A stretch of DNA of 64,000 bases from Gnetum montanum (lineage: Eukaryota; Streptophyta; Gnetopsida; Gnetales; Gnetaceae): assembly GCA_015680685.1 (NCBI GenBank), contig MNCI01037971.1:103934-167933 (forward strand). The letters are read 5' to 3'. The position numbers were made by a program, and so were the translations under genes. Numbering within the stretch: position 1 is the first letter of the stretch; every line of letters starts with the position of its first letter. Positions 12,561 through 24,487 of the stretch are shown here, piece after piece. The notes under the pieces were generated by a model. It had not been told where the DNA came from. It saw only the letters and a list, made by a program, of their open reading frames with translations, and did not search any database.

Positions 12561-13130
12561 ATCATTCCTTGGACACACTAGCTAATATTGACATGTCATA
12601 GAGAATTTCTCTAAGATCACAAAATCATTGGTCAAGTTAACAAATAAATATTCTTCCTTTTTTTAGACCGAAAAGTGTGAGAAAGCATTCCAATAACTAA
12701 AGGAAAAGCTTGTAACAATCCCAATCCTACAAGAATCAAACTAGGCTAGACCATTTTACAACATGATAAATGCATTGAATTATTCTTTGGGAGCTTTTCT
12801 GACATATTTAGATGACAAGAAACATCCATACTACATCTACTGCACTAGCCAAAGCATTGTGGGTGCACAATTGAACTATACCTCTACAGAAAAAGAATTT
12901 ATGATAGTGGTGTTTACTCTAGAGAAGTTTAGGCATTATGTGCTTGGATACAAGGTGAATGCCATCCACTTCCTAATGAACAAACCAATAGTGAGCCCTC
13001 ATGTCATACGGTGGCTAGTGATCTTGCAAGAATTCAATCTTATAATGGTAGATCGAAAGGCACTAAGAATGTGGTCACTGATCACTTGTCTCGGTTGCGA
13101 TGGGATGACAAAAAGGAAAAAAAGGTAGAT
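12561..13130 (+). pseudogene. Elem-B RNase H pseudogene
   Basis: The segment 12763-13128 is open and reads as a gypsy RNase H: MINALNYSLGAFLTY (the expected first catalytic Asp is Asn), QLNYTSTEKEFMIVVFTLEKF (catalytic Glu kept), then FRHYVLGYKVNAIHFLMN (the expected DH is changed) and RWLVILQEFNLIM. It follows the RT directly, as usual. Family role: removal of the RNA strand during reverse transcription. Two acidic catalytic positions look lost. Confidence 0.8.
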
Positions 13131-13359
13131 CTCTAACATGTTTCTTGATGAACTCCTCTTTTCTAGGAAAATAATTAAACAAATGTCAAATGAGCCAAAA
13201 TGATATGATAACATTCTCACCTATCTTCTCACTTAGGCAATGCCATAAAGGTTGGACCACCAGAGAAAATAATAGTTTCTTCACTAGGTAAAGCACTTCA
13301 TAGATATCAATAGAAACCTCTACAAGGTATGTGTTGAAGGCCTAGTTCGTTGGTGTGTC

Positions 13360-14430
13360 TTTGATGCTCATCAACTACACATGCTCCAAGATGCTCATGA
13401 AGGTCATTATGGAGGACACTATGATAGGAGATGCATGGCCATTAAAATCCTGATGGCATGTTACTATTGGCCAACACTCTTTAGGGATGCTCACCATTTC
13501 ATTTGCTCTTGTGAATGATGCCAATGGGATGGTGGAATGACTACTTGAATGGAGGGACATCAATAATTGATTTAACCATTAGAACCATTTAACATTTTAG
13601 GCATTAATTTCATGGGCTCCATCATGCCCATGTCAAATGGAAAGGTGTACATCATAGTTGTTGTTAACTATTGTATGAAATGGGTAGAAGCAACAACCAT
13701 CATTGACTGTAAATCTGCTACTACTTCTTGGTTTGTATAACAAAATTTTATAAATAGGTTTGGTGTGCCACATGCATTGATTTTTAATAATGGAAGTCAT
13801 TTTATAGGCACTACTTTTCAAAATCTCATGCAATGCTTAGGGGTTGAACACAAACTGACAACACCTTACCATCCCCAAGCTAATGGTCAAGCTAAGGTTA
13901 CCAATACGGAAATCATGAGAATACTAATAAGAACTATTAGTAAGTATAGGAAGGAATGGAACACAAAACTCAATGATGTCCTTTGGGCCTGCTACTTAGC
14001 TTGGAAACTTCCTATAGGATACTCTCCCTATGAACTTGTGTATAGCAAACTACCAACACTTCCTATTCAATCTAAACTTCATACACTTTCGATGGCTTGT
14101 GACCTTGACCTTGACTTAAGTCTAGACCAAAAAGAAAGATTAATGAATCTCAACCTACTAGATGAAAACTAATTAGTGGCCTTATCATCTAATTAGTTGA
14201 AAAAGACTTATAACAAAAAGCATCATGACCTAAATATTAGAAAAGTTAAATTTCAACTAGGAGATAAGGTTCTCTACTAGAACCCCACACACGTACCTAA
14301 ATGAACTAAGTTCTAGATGTTGTGAGAAGGATGTTATATCATTTATGAAACTTTTCCTTTAAGTGCCATGATGATTTATAAACCTAAGAGGCCAAACAAG
14401 AAACAACTAGTTAACATCCAACAAATTAAG
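13360..14430 (+). pseudogene. Elem-B integrase pseudogene
   Basis: The zinc-binding HHCC part lies at about 13385-13520: HEGHYGGHYD, YYWPTLF and CSCE, with a stop before the last Cys. The core follows, with GINFMGS, VYIIVVVNYCMKWVEA, PHALIFNNGSHF, YHPQANGQAK and WKLPIGYSPYELVYSKLPTLPI. At all three catalytic positions the acid is replaced (Asp to Asn, Asp to Asn, Glu to Lys), each explained by one G-to-A change. The C-terminal part to about 14430 has FQLGDKVLY. Family role: insertion of the DNA copy into the chromosome. Confidence 0.85.
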
Positions 14431-14523
14431 CCTTTCCATGAGCATATGCCAGCTAATACAACAAGAATCTCATTCAATGGACAATGAAACTCGATATTTT
14501 GGATCTCTTCCTTTCAACTTAGC

Positions 14524-14534
14524 TGTGGGGGAGA
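14524..14534 (+). promoter_or_regulatory. Internal polypurine-tract-like site of Elem-B
   Basis: TGTGGGGGAGA lies just after the integrase. It resembles the 3' PPTs of Elem-A and Elem-Z (TGGGGGTA before the LTR) and matches 19607-19617 in Elem-A. An extra PPT after pol is known in Athila/Cyclops-type elements. Confidence 0.5.
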
Positions 14535-16608
14535 TGGAAAACTATGCTAACCATCCAAGTGGCTCCTCAGTTTTTCAACTTTTTTGTTTTACACATTTTT
14601 CATTTTACAACTTTTTTTTTTTACATGATCTTTGTTTTACATTATTTTTATGTTATTAATCTTTTCTAATTTTTGTTTTATACCATCATTAGTACATTTG
14701 ATATTTATTGAATAATTAATAATTTCTTCTATATTTTCTTTTATTCGGTATGATTTTCTAACTTTCTTTTAATAAGTGCTAGGTACATTGGTAATGTGTT
14801 ACTTAATGGTGGTATGTACTATTTTTTTTATTTGATTGTTGGTGTCTAGTTTCTAGCTTTGAATTTTGTTATGAATAATTAGGACATGGTTTCTTTTTCA
14901 TGTAATAGGTAGTGAGTCCACAACATCCACCCTTCCACACACTCTATGGTTTTGAAAATGTGTAGTTCATTTTTCACTAATAAAACTTTAAAAAATGTAT
15001 GACTTTTGTAGTTTCCAGAATTGGGAAGGATTCAAAGGTTTGAATAGGGTATGGCTTCAAGGAGATTTAGTATTCTTTGTACTTTTTTTGTTTACTTGGA
15101 TGCATGCGTGTTTCCCTGAATTTCTTACCATTCTATGCTAATCAATAAAGAAAATTAAATAAGTCCTCACATGGTGTGGCTCTCATTGGAAAAAAAGTGA
15201 GGAAAATTCAAAGCACACACCTTGGACAAAATAAATGCATATGCCCTGGCATGGTGTGGTTCTCATCAAGAAAAGAAAAAGGAAAAAAGATGATGATTCA
15301 AAGCATAGCTCTTGGACAAAATAATTGCATGTGTCTTTGGATGGTGTGGTTTCCATTTCAGAAAAAAAAAACAATGTAAATTCAAAGCACATCCCTTAGA
15401 TAGAATAAATGGACTACAAGAACTGGTTATGGGACTCATCTCCTCTAACTAAGGCCTTTCCTCACTTCCTACATCTTCTCTAATTTGGAATGGTGGTTTT
15501 TCTGTGGGAGCACTCTTGTATCTTAGGGGATGGACTAGTCTTAGAATATCAATGCAAAGTCACTAAAAGTTGTTGGTTTTGGTCTAGACTAAGGATAGAT
15601 CCTATCAAGTCATATAACCACAAAATCCACAAGGGACTTTATGTGATTGTAATTAGGAACTCTATTCCATACACTCTCTCTTATCTATCTATGTTTTCCA
15701 TGTTCCATCTCACTATTGGTTTCATGTTTTGGTTTGATGTCCTAGTTTGATGTATCTAAATTCTTAGTTAGTTACCTTAGGTTTTTTTACTTAATCTTCT
15801 GTAACCATTAATCATCCATGGAGCCCACGAACTCTTTTGTTTGAAGTTATGCAAGGGAATAAAAGGCCTATGCCTTCTTTGGGAAGGACCCACGTGCATA
15901 TATTTTGGTTGGATTAGTTAATTTCTTCACCCTTAGACATTTTTACAAATCAAAGTCTTTTTGTTTACCCCATTAATGACATGCAATTGTACACATCTTC
16001 ACAACATTTTTTAGTGAATTCTTTTCACTGTTTTGAATTCTTATACCCTCTTCAAATATTTCCTTTTACTAAACTTTCTCAAATTTAATAAACTGCTTAA
16101 TTTAATTAACCTTATCTATTAGCCTTCCTACTAATACTACTCAAGGAACCACTCAACCACAATCACAACCTAGTCGAGTGTAACCACCAATGAGACAAGA
16201 CATTTAATATTTATGTGTTACACATTGCATACTAATTCATGATCTTATTGTGATAGCAGTGGGAATTGTGGACTAGAAGCAGGACTATATTCACCAAGAT
16301 GATGTAGCAATATCACACAATGAGGACCATTCATGATCAAGGTATGTCTTCTCTCTCTCTCTCTCTCATTCTCCTACTACCAATAGGTGTTGGATGTTAA
16401 TATTCTCTAGGGCATTCACTTCTTTTTTCATGAACATCCAATGTTGTAAAAATTATAATTTCGTACACTTGGGCACATAGAGTCTATATGTCTATTTCAT
16501 CTAAGTTAGTTTGTCATGTTAGTCAATAATCCCATACCTACCCAATATGTTATATTGTAAAGAATTTGTTTCTTCTCTTCTTCACTTGAGGACGAGTATT
16601 CACTCAAT
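14535..16608 (+). other. Post-pol spacer of Elem-B, no ORF-X
   Basis: This AT-rich, non-coding spacer is about 2.1 kb. Its parts align with the spacer of Elem-A (19618 onward) and of Elem-Z (58865-59700). It holds a three-copy repeat (15172-15412) and a (CT)n run near 16347-16366. Beyond about 16430 it matches the sequence downstream of ORF-X in Elem-A, so ORF-X is simply absent here. Confidence 0.65.
15172..15412 (+). repeat. Three-copy tandem repeat, unit about 80-90 bp
   Basis: Units start with TGGTGTGG at 15172, 15252 and 15342. Each contains an A-rich run, then ATTCAAAGCACA and CTTGGACAAAATAA. A two-copy version is at 59043-59185 in Elem-Z. Confidence 0.7.
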
Positions 16609-16618
16609 CATGGGGTTA
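16609..16618 (+). promoter_or_regulatory. 3' polypurine tract of Elem-B (decayed)
   Basis: CATGGGGTTA directly precedes the TG of the 3' LTR. The equivalent in Elem-A is CATGGGGGTA. Confidence 0.6.
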
Positions 16619-17483
16619 TGATGAATTACTGTTTGATGTCAACTATGACATTGGGTATGAGATGTTGGGCCATGACATCCCATACATGATGTTAGGGCCT
16701 AGATCCAATGTCAGATGTCCAATGTCAGGGTATATATCCTAAGTCTATAAATACCATGCCTAGGCTCCAATTTTGAAAAGTTTTTTACTAGTTAGTTTTC
16801 AGTTTTCAAGCAAGGTAGCAAAGCTCTTGTAATTTCTTCTTCCTAGAGTTAGAATATTTTCTAAGTGCTTGCAGAAAAATTATAAAGTGTGTACAGTTCT
16901 TTGTTTTAGCACTGATGTAGCTAAGCACAAAAATGTGATGGGAATAAAACAAACTCTTTTGACAATCCTTGTAGCACTAAAAGTAGCTTAATATTTTCCT
17001 TATTGCATTTTATTTTTTCACTCTTTACTTTAACACATTTGATTAAATAATTTATTTTTTTCAGTTAATGAACACAAACATGACCACTTTGAGTATTCAT
17101 ATAGTACTTGGTAACCTAGCAATGATTAACATTTGGTAGCCCAATAGTGCTATATGTGTTCAAAAAAGTGGGATGGTTACTTGTGTTAGGCTAGATAGAC
17201 AATAGACATTAGGTTTTTAATCTACTCTACCCTTATTCTTATTGCAGGTGATTACATTCATAAAATATAATATGACAAAAATTCATATACCTCAATTACA
17301 CTTCAACCATACCCTTGAGCCTCACAAGTGTAGTTGGGAAGACAATGAATGTTCTCAACACCATTTCACTTCCTAGAGGAACTAGTGTATGAGATAACTA
17401 TAGGTCCATAGAATTTGACAGGATCACATATAACACCTTAGTGATTTGTATGGTTGGGCATAGGGGTACCTTGCCACTCATCA
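16619..17483 (+). repeat. 3' LTR of Elem-B
   Basis: Begins TGATGAATTACTG and ends CACTCATCA. The TATA box is at 16744-16755. Its U3 holds repeated GATGTC and GACATC words in both orientations, a version specific to this element. Confidence 0.92.
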
Positions 17484-17488
17484 CCAAG
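17484..17488. repeat. Target-site duplication of Elem-B, right copy (CCAAG)
   Basis: Identical to 7405-7409. Removing Elem-B and one copy rejoins the gag frame of Elem-A. Confidence 0.92.
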
Positions 17489-19480
17489 CTCATCATTGGC
17501 ATCAACATAAAAATAAAAATTAGAACCAAAACCATGGAAAAAATAAAAGACATCACAATGAACATAGATAAAATTATCACAATCAAATGAATAGAAATAG
17601 AAATTTTCATCACAACATGTCTAATAATGATGAACCCTTGTTGGCCACTAAGAGCTTGATGCATATCACAGAGGTAGTTAAGATACCTCATAGGCATTAC
17701 AAGGAAAATTTCCTACGCAAGCATGATATAGACAATATCCCTAAATTTGAAGGAGGCTATGATTTGAATCCACAACATCATGTACAAGACTTTGAAGATG
17801 CTTATGCCTTCTACAACATTGAAAGTGGGTGGAAAAAGCTTAAGCTCTTTTCCAAGATACTAAATAATAGAGCTGAAGTGTGGTATAGATCATTGAAACC
17901 AAATTTAATCTAATGGTGGTCCACATTGCTAGAAATCTTCAATGTGAAATTCCAATCCTATGCAAGGTTTCCAACCTAAGGAGACAAATCCAAGGATGGA
18001 AAAAAGAACAACATGAACCCTTGTACATGGCCTTAGAAAGATATTATTCTCTACTGAATAGATTCCAAAACCATTCTTTCTCTGATGATGAGTAACTTTT
18101 CCACATCATAGATGGGCTTCATAATTAAAAAGGGAGACCCTTGGGATATATGCTCTAAGTCAATTATATGAGCTACAAACACATTAGATCTAAGAGCTAA
18201 TTGAGCATGTGTTGAAAGAAGAAGGAGAGCTATGTAAATGGGAGAATGTTGAGAAATTTCACTAGGACACAACTATTCAAAAGAATAAGGTCCACATTTA
18301 TGGTAAGGAGAAAGAGGCAACTCTCGATAAGGTGATTCTACAACAAACTTTGTCAATATAGAAGTCTATCGACGAACTTGAAGCAAAGTTTGATAGGATG
18401 TCGAAGTTGATAAATGAGAAAGCTACAACTTTCATAGAAACTGTAGAGGAGAAAGCAATGTAAAATGAATTAAGAAATCACAATAAATGGAGGAAGAGAT
18501 CCAAGAAATATCTAGGAACACTTATAAAAAAATAGGGAAAATTGTTGAAGAAAGCAAGACTATAGACTCCAACATAGATGATGATGATAGATGTGACATT
18601 TGCATATATGATCACTAGAAGGACATTGCCTAGTCATGTTACATTTACATGAGTATTGGGATTTTGCATTAAATCCCAAGTTCTTATAGAAGTACGTGCC
18701 CAAAAAATTCCCTTTTCCACATGATAGTTATATACAGTCCTACAACCAATCGTACTATCCTAGGGGGGCTTCTTACGAACCTCAACACTGCCATCAACCA
18801 TAGTGGAAAACCCATAGCCATGGGAAAGGCCATCACCAAAATAGCCTTACCCTTATTTTCAATAAAACCCATGCAGATATCATGTTCAACAACCTATTTC
18901 TCCAACTAATTCTACATCCTCTACTTCAAATCGCTACTCTCACTCTCCTGAGTATCATCAACCCATGACACCTCCTAAGGGTTTACCACATCACACCTCT
19001 TACCCTCCATGTTATTCTTAATATTCTCATGCTCCATCCAATCACATGCCACCGTTAGCAACATAGGAAGGTTCAACACCACAACATCAACAAAAGAATA
19101 CCACTTGTGCTGCAAATGTACATAGACATGATAATGCGAGTTGGTTCCCATCACAATCTTGGAAACATCATTTATTTAGGATGACTCCCATGCATAAGTG
19201 CAACACTCATGAACCTACTACATCATCCAAACCAACATAATTCCAACCAAGTGTAACACCTTCCCTTTCACAACCAACATCCTCTGATTCTATGCAAGGG
19301 CCACCATCCATCGTTACTCCAACACCAAACAAAAGTAATGAATCTAGCATTGTGAAAAGACAAATGAATCCATTCATACCTAATAGGGATCAAGGGTGCA
19401 ATCATGGACTAGACATTTGCAATGTTGAAACAACTCATACTCTAACCCACCATAAAAACAAGTGTGTGAACAACAACTTG
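17489..19480 (+). pseudogene. Elem-A gag, C-terminal part and Pro/Thr-rich tail
   Basis: This continues the gag interrupted at 7404. It begins with a His/Asn/Lys-rich stretch (17488-17640), then the gag core with DNIPKFEGGYDLNPQHHVQDF, YNIESGWKKLKLFSK and RAEVWYRSLKPNLI, which parallels Elem-B at 9320-9500. A coiled segment (18330-18440) and a CDICIY...LVMLHL stretch (about 18590-18650) follow. The tail to about 19480 is rich in Pro, Thr, Ser and His. It then runs straight into the internal PPT-like tract where pol would be. Multiple stops are present. Role as for other gag proteins. Confidence 0.75.
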
Positions 19481-19606
19481 TCTATGTAGTTTCCACTAAA
19501 CTAATAGACACCTAGTGGCTTGAAAATGAAACGTTAACACTATTTCACACATGCATGAAGCTTGCCTATCCACTTATTAATTCTTATCATGGTCAAACGC
19601 TTAGTT

Positions 19607-19617
19607 GTGGGGGAGAC
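19607..19617 (+). promoter_or_regulatory. Internal polypurine-tract-like site of Elem-A
   Basis: TGTGGGGGAGA, the same as 14524-14534 of Elem-B. Here it follows gag directly, which marks the precise loss of pol. Confidence 0.5.
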
Positions 19618-20940
19618 ACCCCGTCCCAAAATTCATAATTAATGGGTGTTTTCATTTTCAATTTTACAATTTTTTATCCTTTTTATTATTTCTTAATACA
19701 AATCTTTGCTATCCTTTTCTACTTGTTCAACATTTTGTTTTTATTTCCTTTGTTAATAATCTCGCTTGTGAATAAAATGATAATGTAGCCCATTTAGGTA
19801 AGGTTTTTTCTATATTTTCAAGTCAAAAGAGATTGATTATTTGGATAGTAAGACCATGCCATCCATCCATTCATTCCATTAATAAGAGGTTCTTGCTAAG
19901 GTCATAATGATATTATTTTCCATCACCAAAACTAATAACAAATCTATAATCATTATGCCTAGAATTAAAAGTGTAGAATTAAGGGGAAATGTGTAGGGTG
20001 TGACATCAAGGGGATTTGTGGATTATCTTTGACCACTTTTTTATGTTATATCATGTTGCTAAGGTTGTAATTATATCCTTGTAGATCAAATAAAAAATGG
20101 GAGTAAGAGTCAAATAAAAGGGCATTGAAAAACATTCTGAGGGTTCCACTGAAAAGACATGTTACCCATGACTAAAGGTTGATGGATTCTCAAAATCCAT
20201 TAAAGAAATAAAAAAAAAGAAAGTTCCATGAATAGACTCCTTCCTTGGACAAAATGTCAAGTGATCCTACTCCTTGCAATGATGGTAGTCTTATGGTTGT
20301 CGATCAAAGACGTGAAGCAATGCAATGTCATTAGAATGTAGTATGGACATGGTTTGAATCTTAGAAAGAATGGCTATGGATTACTTTAACCATTAATAAC
20401 ACATAGGGATTCATTATGCCTATGGTAAAGCACCTCACGTACCAATTTCTGCAATCCCTTCACATATTCATCTCATCTCACTATCCGTATGATCATAACT
20501 TGTAGTTTTATGTAACATAGAGTTATTTTCTCAAATTGGTGGTTTAACATGTGTGTTTTTTTCTATAGTTATGCATTGCATTCAACCCCTTTGGTGCCTA
20601 TGGACATTTTTAGATGTATTTATACAAGGACATTAAGGGCTAAAGCCTACTTTGGGGAGAACCCACTTGTATAACTATTGTGACTTGTACTTTTTTGACA
20701 TGACCACATCATCTTAAACCTTCCACATCATATAATTAATCCATTTCACACCATAAATATAATATCCCTTTTCTGGCATCTTCCAAAGCATTTAATGCCT
20801 ATGATTCAATCTTCTAATACTTTTAGTGCCTACACATAAATTCTCACTTGCCCTAGAACTTTGGATTTGACCTAAAACCATTTCATCTATCATAGAGCTT
20901 TATTTTCAATGCTGACTACCCTCATAGTATGTAAATTCGA
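19618..20940 (+). other. Non-coding spacer of Elem-A
   Basis: AT-rich sequence without an open frame. It aligns in patches with the post-pol spacers of Elem-B and Elem-Z, for example the AACCCACTTG segment at 20670 with 15890 and 59690. No other feature is seen. Confidence 0.6.
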
Positions 20941-20947
20941 GCACCCC

Positions 20948-21022
20948 AGTATTGAATACCCTATATTGGGTCAAACTCAACATTAGACACCTGATATTAG
21001 GTCCATAAAAACTATATATAGG
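20948..21022 (+). promoter_or_regulatory. Internal promoter of Elem-A ORF-X
   Basis: A TATA box (CTATATATAGG, 21012-21022) follows three imperfect copies of an ATTGGGTC / TGATATTAGG motif. TGATATTAGG occurs exactly in the U3 of this element's own 3' LTR (about 24526-24535). This supports a separate transcript for ORF-X driven by LTR-like control sequence. Confidence 0.55.
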
Positions 21023-21271
21023 ACCCCTATGATGCTTCAAAATTCATTATCATCATTTGAAGCTAGGGGAATTATTCAATTTTTCTTTGGAGACTAAGAG
21101 CTTTGTGTAATCAACTTCCACTTGTGATCTTTTGCTTCATACCACTTTTTATTTCATAGCTTTTGACCCTATTTGAACCCAGAGTGTTCAATTTAGTTGG
21201 CGGAGGGTGCTTGTGTTGAAAACTTGTGCTGATTTTTCAAAATTTGCTATAAACTAGAAGGTATTATAAGG

Positions 21272-21562
21272 GTAAGAATGTTAAAAACCTTAAGTATTTT
21301 AATGAAAAATCATTCCTATGAATGCCAGAAAATCTAATTCTCTCACCCCAAGGAATGATAACCATCATTATCAACCATACATAAGGAAAACAAAACCAAT
21401 TATGAACGATCATAAAAGAAGATTAACACTTTTGGGCATTTTTCTAAAAATGTTTCTAAATCTATAATCATATGAGGTAAAGAACTTAAAGGAACTAAGG
21501 TCATGAGTAAGGTATAAACCTGATAATGATAAATAATAACACCTTAGTAACATTGATTGCAG
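21272..21562 (+). other. Predicted 5'UTR intron upstream of ORF-X (Elem-A)
   Basis: A GTAAGA donor at 21272 and a TTGATTGCAG acceptor ending at 21562 bound an AT-rich 291-bp stretch. The acceptor is directly followed by the ORF-X ATG. Elem-Z has the same arrangement at 60230-60535. Confidence 0.55.
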
Positions 21563-24298
21563 ATGATCCCAAAAAGAGGAGGATAAGAAGAACCTTTACA
21601 AGGTGTAGCCAAATGCCTAAGAGGTGGCAAAGGCCAACCAAGAGAGAAAGGCCCATTTTTTGAACATGAGGAATAAGAGGCCCAATTATCTAGCATTCAT
21701 CAAGAGGCTCCTACTACAAGGTAGTCAATCCAAGGAGAGGCTACATAACTACAAGCTTCTATGCAAGGACAATGCCTCACATTGTCCCAAGAATGCCTTG
21801 AAGCCATATAGGAAAAATCCATGTTGACCATGGTCATCATGAAAATGAACTTTGGTAAATTTATGGCATTTTCCCCTAAGGTAATTTGAAGTCAACTCCA
21901 AGCATCACCATTATTACACATCCTTTCAAAAAGTGGAGAATGGAACCTTGGTGAGATGTACTAATGTTTGAATAAAAAGGAAGAAGGCACCATAGTTATC
22001 ATCAATAGAGCCACTCTATCTTTTTAAGTCAAAGTAATTACAAAGGCTCTGAATCTACTAAATGTGGGGGCCAAGTTGGCACATCTGTCCACGAGGTCTG
22101 ATCTAGCAATAAGAAAGTTGTGGCTGAAACAGGCATATAATAAAGATAATAAAGCATACAACGAGTTCACTTTGGAAAAGAGTACATATTTTAAGATAGG
22201 CACATACCACCTCTTTCCAACTAAAGGGTTCAATAGAATCTAAACCTATGTGGCTAGGAGAAGTGTAGTATTAATGAGCAAATACAATGTCAATCTTTCT
22301 CAAATGTACTTCATGGAAATTCAAAGGCAGTTCAAAGAAAAGAAGGTAGGGAACCCAACACTTCCATTCCCTTGGCTAATTAGGAAGCTATGCTAGGGTG
22401 TTGGAATCTTGGGATACAACAATGACATTCCTAGGAGGCCTCAAAATGCTTCTTTTGTTGAGTTGCTTAAACTTGCAACACCAAGGAAAGACCTTAGTGA
22501 AGAACAAGAAACATAAAAGAAGCCAAAATTGGAAAAAGAAATAGAGCAAGAGCCCAAATAGTGGCATGAGCCACAAGTTCCACTACCATTTCCACAAGAT
22601 TATTGATCCATAATGAGCCATCTATAGTGCATTTCTGAAACCCTCAGTTGGGGAAGTAGGGATGAAACAAACCTCTTTCAAGTTATTAATGATGTTGTGT
22701 AGCCTACCATTTTTGCTAATCCATCAAGAGGATAAATTTCTTTACAATTAGGAGAAGGAACCCAATGGTCTTAAGAAATCTCTGGTAATGCCACATCTTT
22801 TTAGGTGATGCTCAAAATAGAAGAAGGTGTCATGGTAATGGTCATGCAACATTAGGATGAATAAAATGTAGCAAAGGTAATAACAGATCATATTAAAGAA
22901 TCTTTCAATATTCCTGTTACAAAGATGTACTACCTGACTGGGACCAAAGTTGTACAAATGCTTACTAGGACTTCAATGACTCTTGTGGTCCATGAGGATG
23001 TACTTGATAGATTGCTGCAGATGGGAAAAGTGATAACTAGTCTTTTTGACATTTCTAGTAATGTCATTATAGTTCATTGAGACCTCATCATCACAAAAGA
23101 GAAGCTAGTCATGATAGAAACTAGGGTAGAGCATGTGAAAATAGAAGTAGATTCACTACAACAAGAGTTGGCCATCCTAAGAGCTAAAAAATTCCCAATT
23201 TGTCACACCTAACTAGTTGAAAAAAATTCTAAATAGAGAAACTAAACCAATTGATTGAATAGAATAAAGTTGTTGAGCATGAGAAGGAGAAGGAATTTTG
23301 GAATGCCTCAACTGCTAAAGATTAAGCATGCCCTTACAAAGGCATTGACTATTGTATAAGAAGAAGAAAAATAGCTTGTTTCTGATAATGCAAGGTTGAG
23401 CACTATAAAAAAATAAAAGAACATCTTGGAAGAAAGTGTTCACCAGTTGAGAGAACAAATGGTGAGGCTCAACCAAGACATCAGTAGATTGACTAGAGAA
23501 AAGCAAACCTTCTCAATGGAGAAGGTTTGTGTAATTCATCAAAAGTCTACAATTGAGATAAGCATGTAGCAAAATAAGTCCAAGAAGCATGAGAAGCTGA
23601 AGGATCACTTCTACGACCAAATTAACATGTACAAATAGATCAATGAAAAAGAAATCCAAATAGTAAAGGCCTTCATCAATTTCATGTTAACATAGAATCT
23701 TGACTAGTAGCCAATATTGGATAGCTATGCCTTGTTTCATCAAGTGGAAGTAAAGAACAAAGACCTACAAATTAAAGATTTAAACGAATACATGGAATTG
23801 GCTAACCTTTCATATGCCAACCTTGCCATGTTAATATCAAGTCACTCTAGAAATGAACTAGAGTAGAAAGTAGCGGCCACCTCTGCATTATATGAAAAAT
23901 AGTTTGCAAACAAGAAAAATACTCTACAAAAACCCCACATGGAAAACTCAAAATTTGAGATGATTAAGGCCCACTACCATGGATAGAAATATGTAACCTC
24001 AAACCTGGGCACGAGATTAATGGATCATCATGAATTGAAAGAAAAGGCTAGGGCCTTCAAGGAGGAATGACGGCATTTTGTGGCTTGGTACGTGATAGCA
24101 AATAAAATGTTTCCATAGCTGCCAGGCCCATAGGAAGTATTAGTTCTAGCATAAATTGGCTCAATAGATTGGATGGTACATGATCCAAGGATGAAGGAGG
24201 AAAATTTGTAGGTGCTCCTGAACCACTACAAATTTTAGAAGCCTAGCGACAAGAGGAAGCAACTAATAGAAGAGCCACTACTTCTTGGAACTACATGA
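21563..24298 (+). pseudogene. ORF-X of Elem-A (extra ORF in env-like position, coiled coil)
   Basis: The relic spans about 2.74 kb from ATG (21563) to a TGA (24296-24298). It starts directly after a splice acceptor and encodes MIPKRGG. A middle part near 22360-22400 reads LPFPWLIRKLC, resembling the 'putative plant transposon protein' domain found beside Athila elements. From about 23050 the protein is rich in Lys, Glu, Leu and Ile in heptad-like patterns, suggesting a long coiled coil. The C-terminus has EYMELANLSYANLAML and WMVHDPRMKEENL, both conserved in Elem-Z. No signal peptide or clear membrane segment is visible. There are many stops. Function unknown. The position is that of the env-like ORF in Athila elements, but similarity to a real envelope is not shown. 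Confidence 0.55.
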
Positions 24299-24477
24299 GT
24301 TTTTCCAATTTTGTGTCTTGTAATGTTACATCCATATTTTCTGTAAAACACCACTATGGCATGAAAGAGTCAATTTGTATATTTATTTAAGCTAGTCAAT
24401 AATCCCATACCTTCCCAATATTTTGTAAGGAACTTGTTCCTCATTTTTTTAAACTCAAGGATTAGTTTTTATTCAGT

Positions 24478-24487
24478 CATGGGGGTA
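24478..24487 (+). promoter_or_regulatory. 3' polypurine tract of Elem-A
   Basis: CATGGGGGTA directly precedes the TGATAACTC start of the 3' LTR and would prime plus-strand synthesis. Confidence 0.75.

Larger units (their letters stand above)
7410..17483 (+). mobile_element. Elem-B: Athila-like Ty3/gypsy retrotransposon with gag-pol
   Basis: This 10,074-bp element is complete in structure: LTRs at 7410-8245 and 16619-17483, a PBS, gag, protease, RT, RNase H, integrase, an internal PPT-like tract, a spacer with short tandem repeats, a 3' PPT, and a perfect CCAAG duplication. Its protease (LDLGSGVNF) and RT (SGYNQI.IAP, FGLCNAPTTFQ) are Athila-like. It is inserted in sense orientation into the gag of Elem-A, an element of the same clade. 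It lacks the ORF-X of Elem-A and Elem-Z. Every coding domain is decayed. Confidence 0.93.

Noticed and set aside
21563-24298. Naming ORF-X an envelope protein
   Set aside because: Only its position is env-like. I see no signal peptide, membrane anchor or envelope motif.
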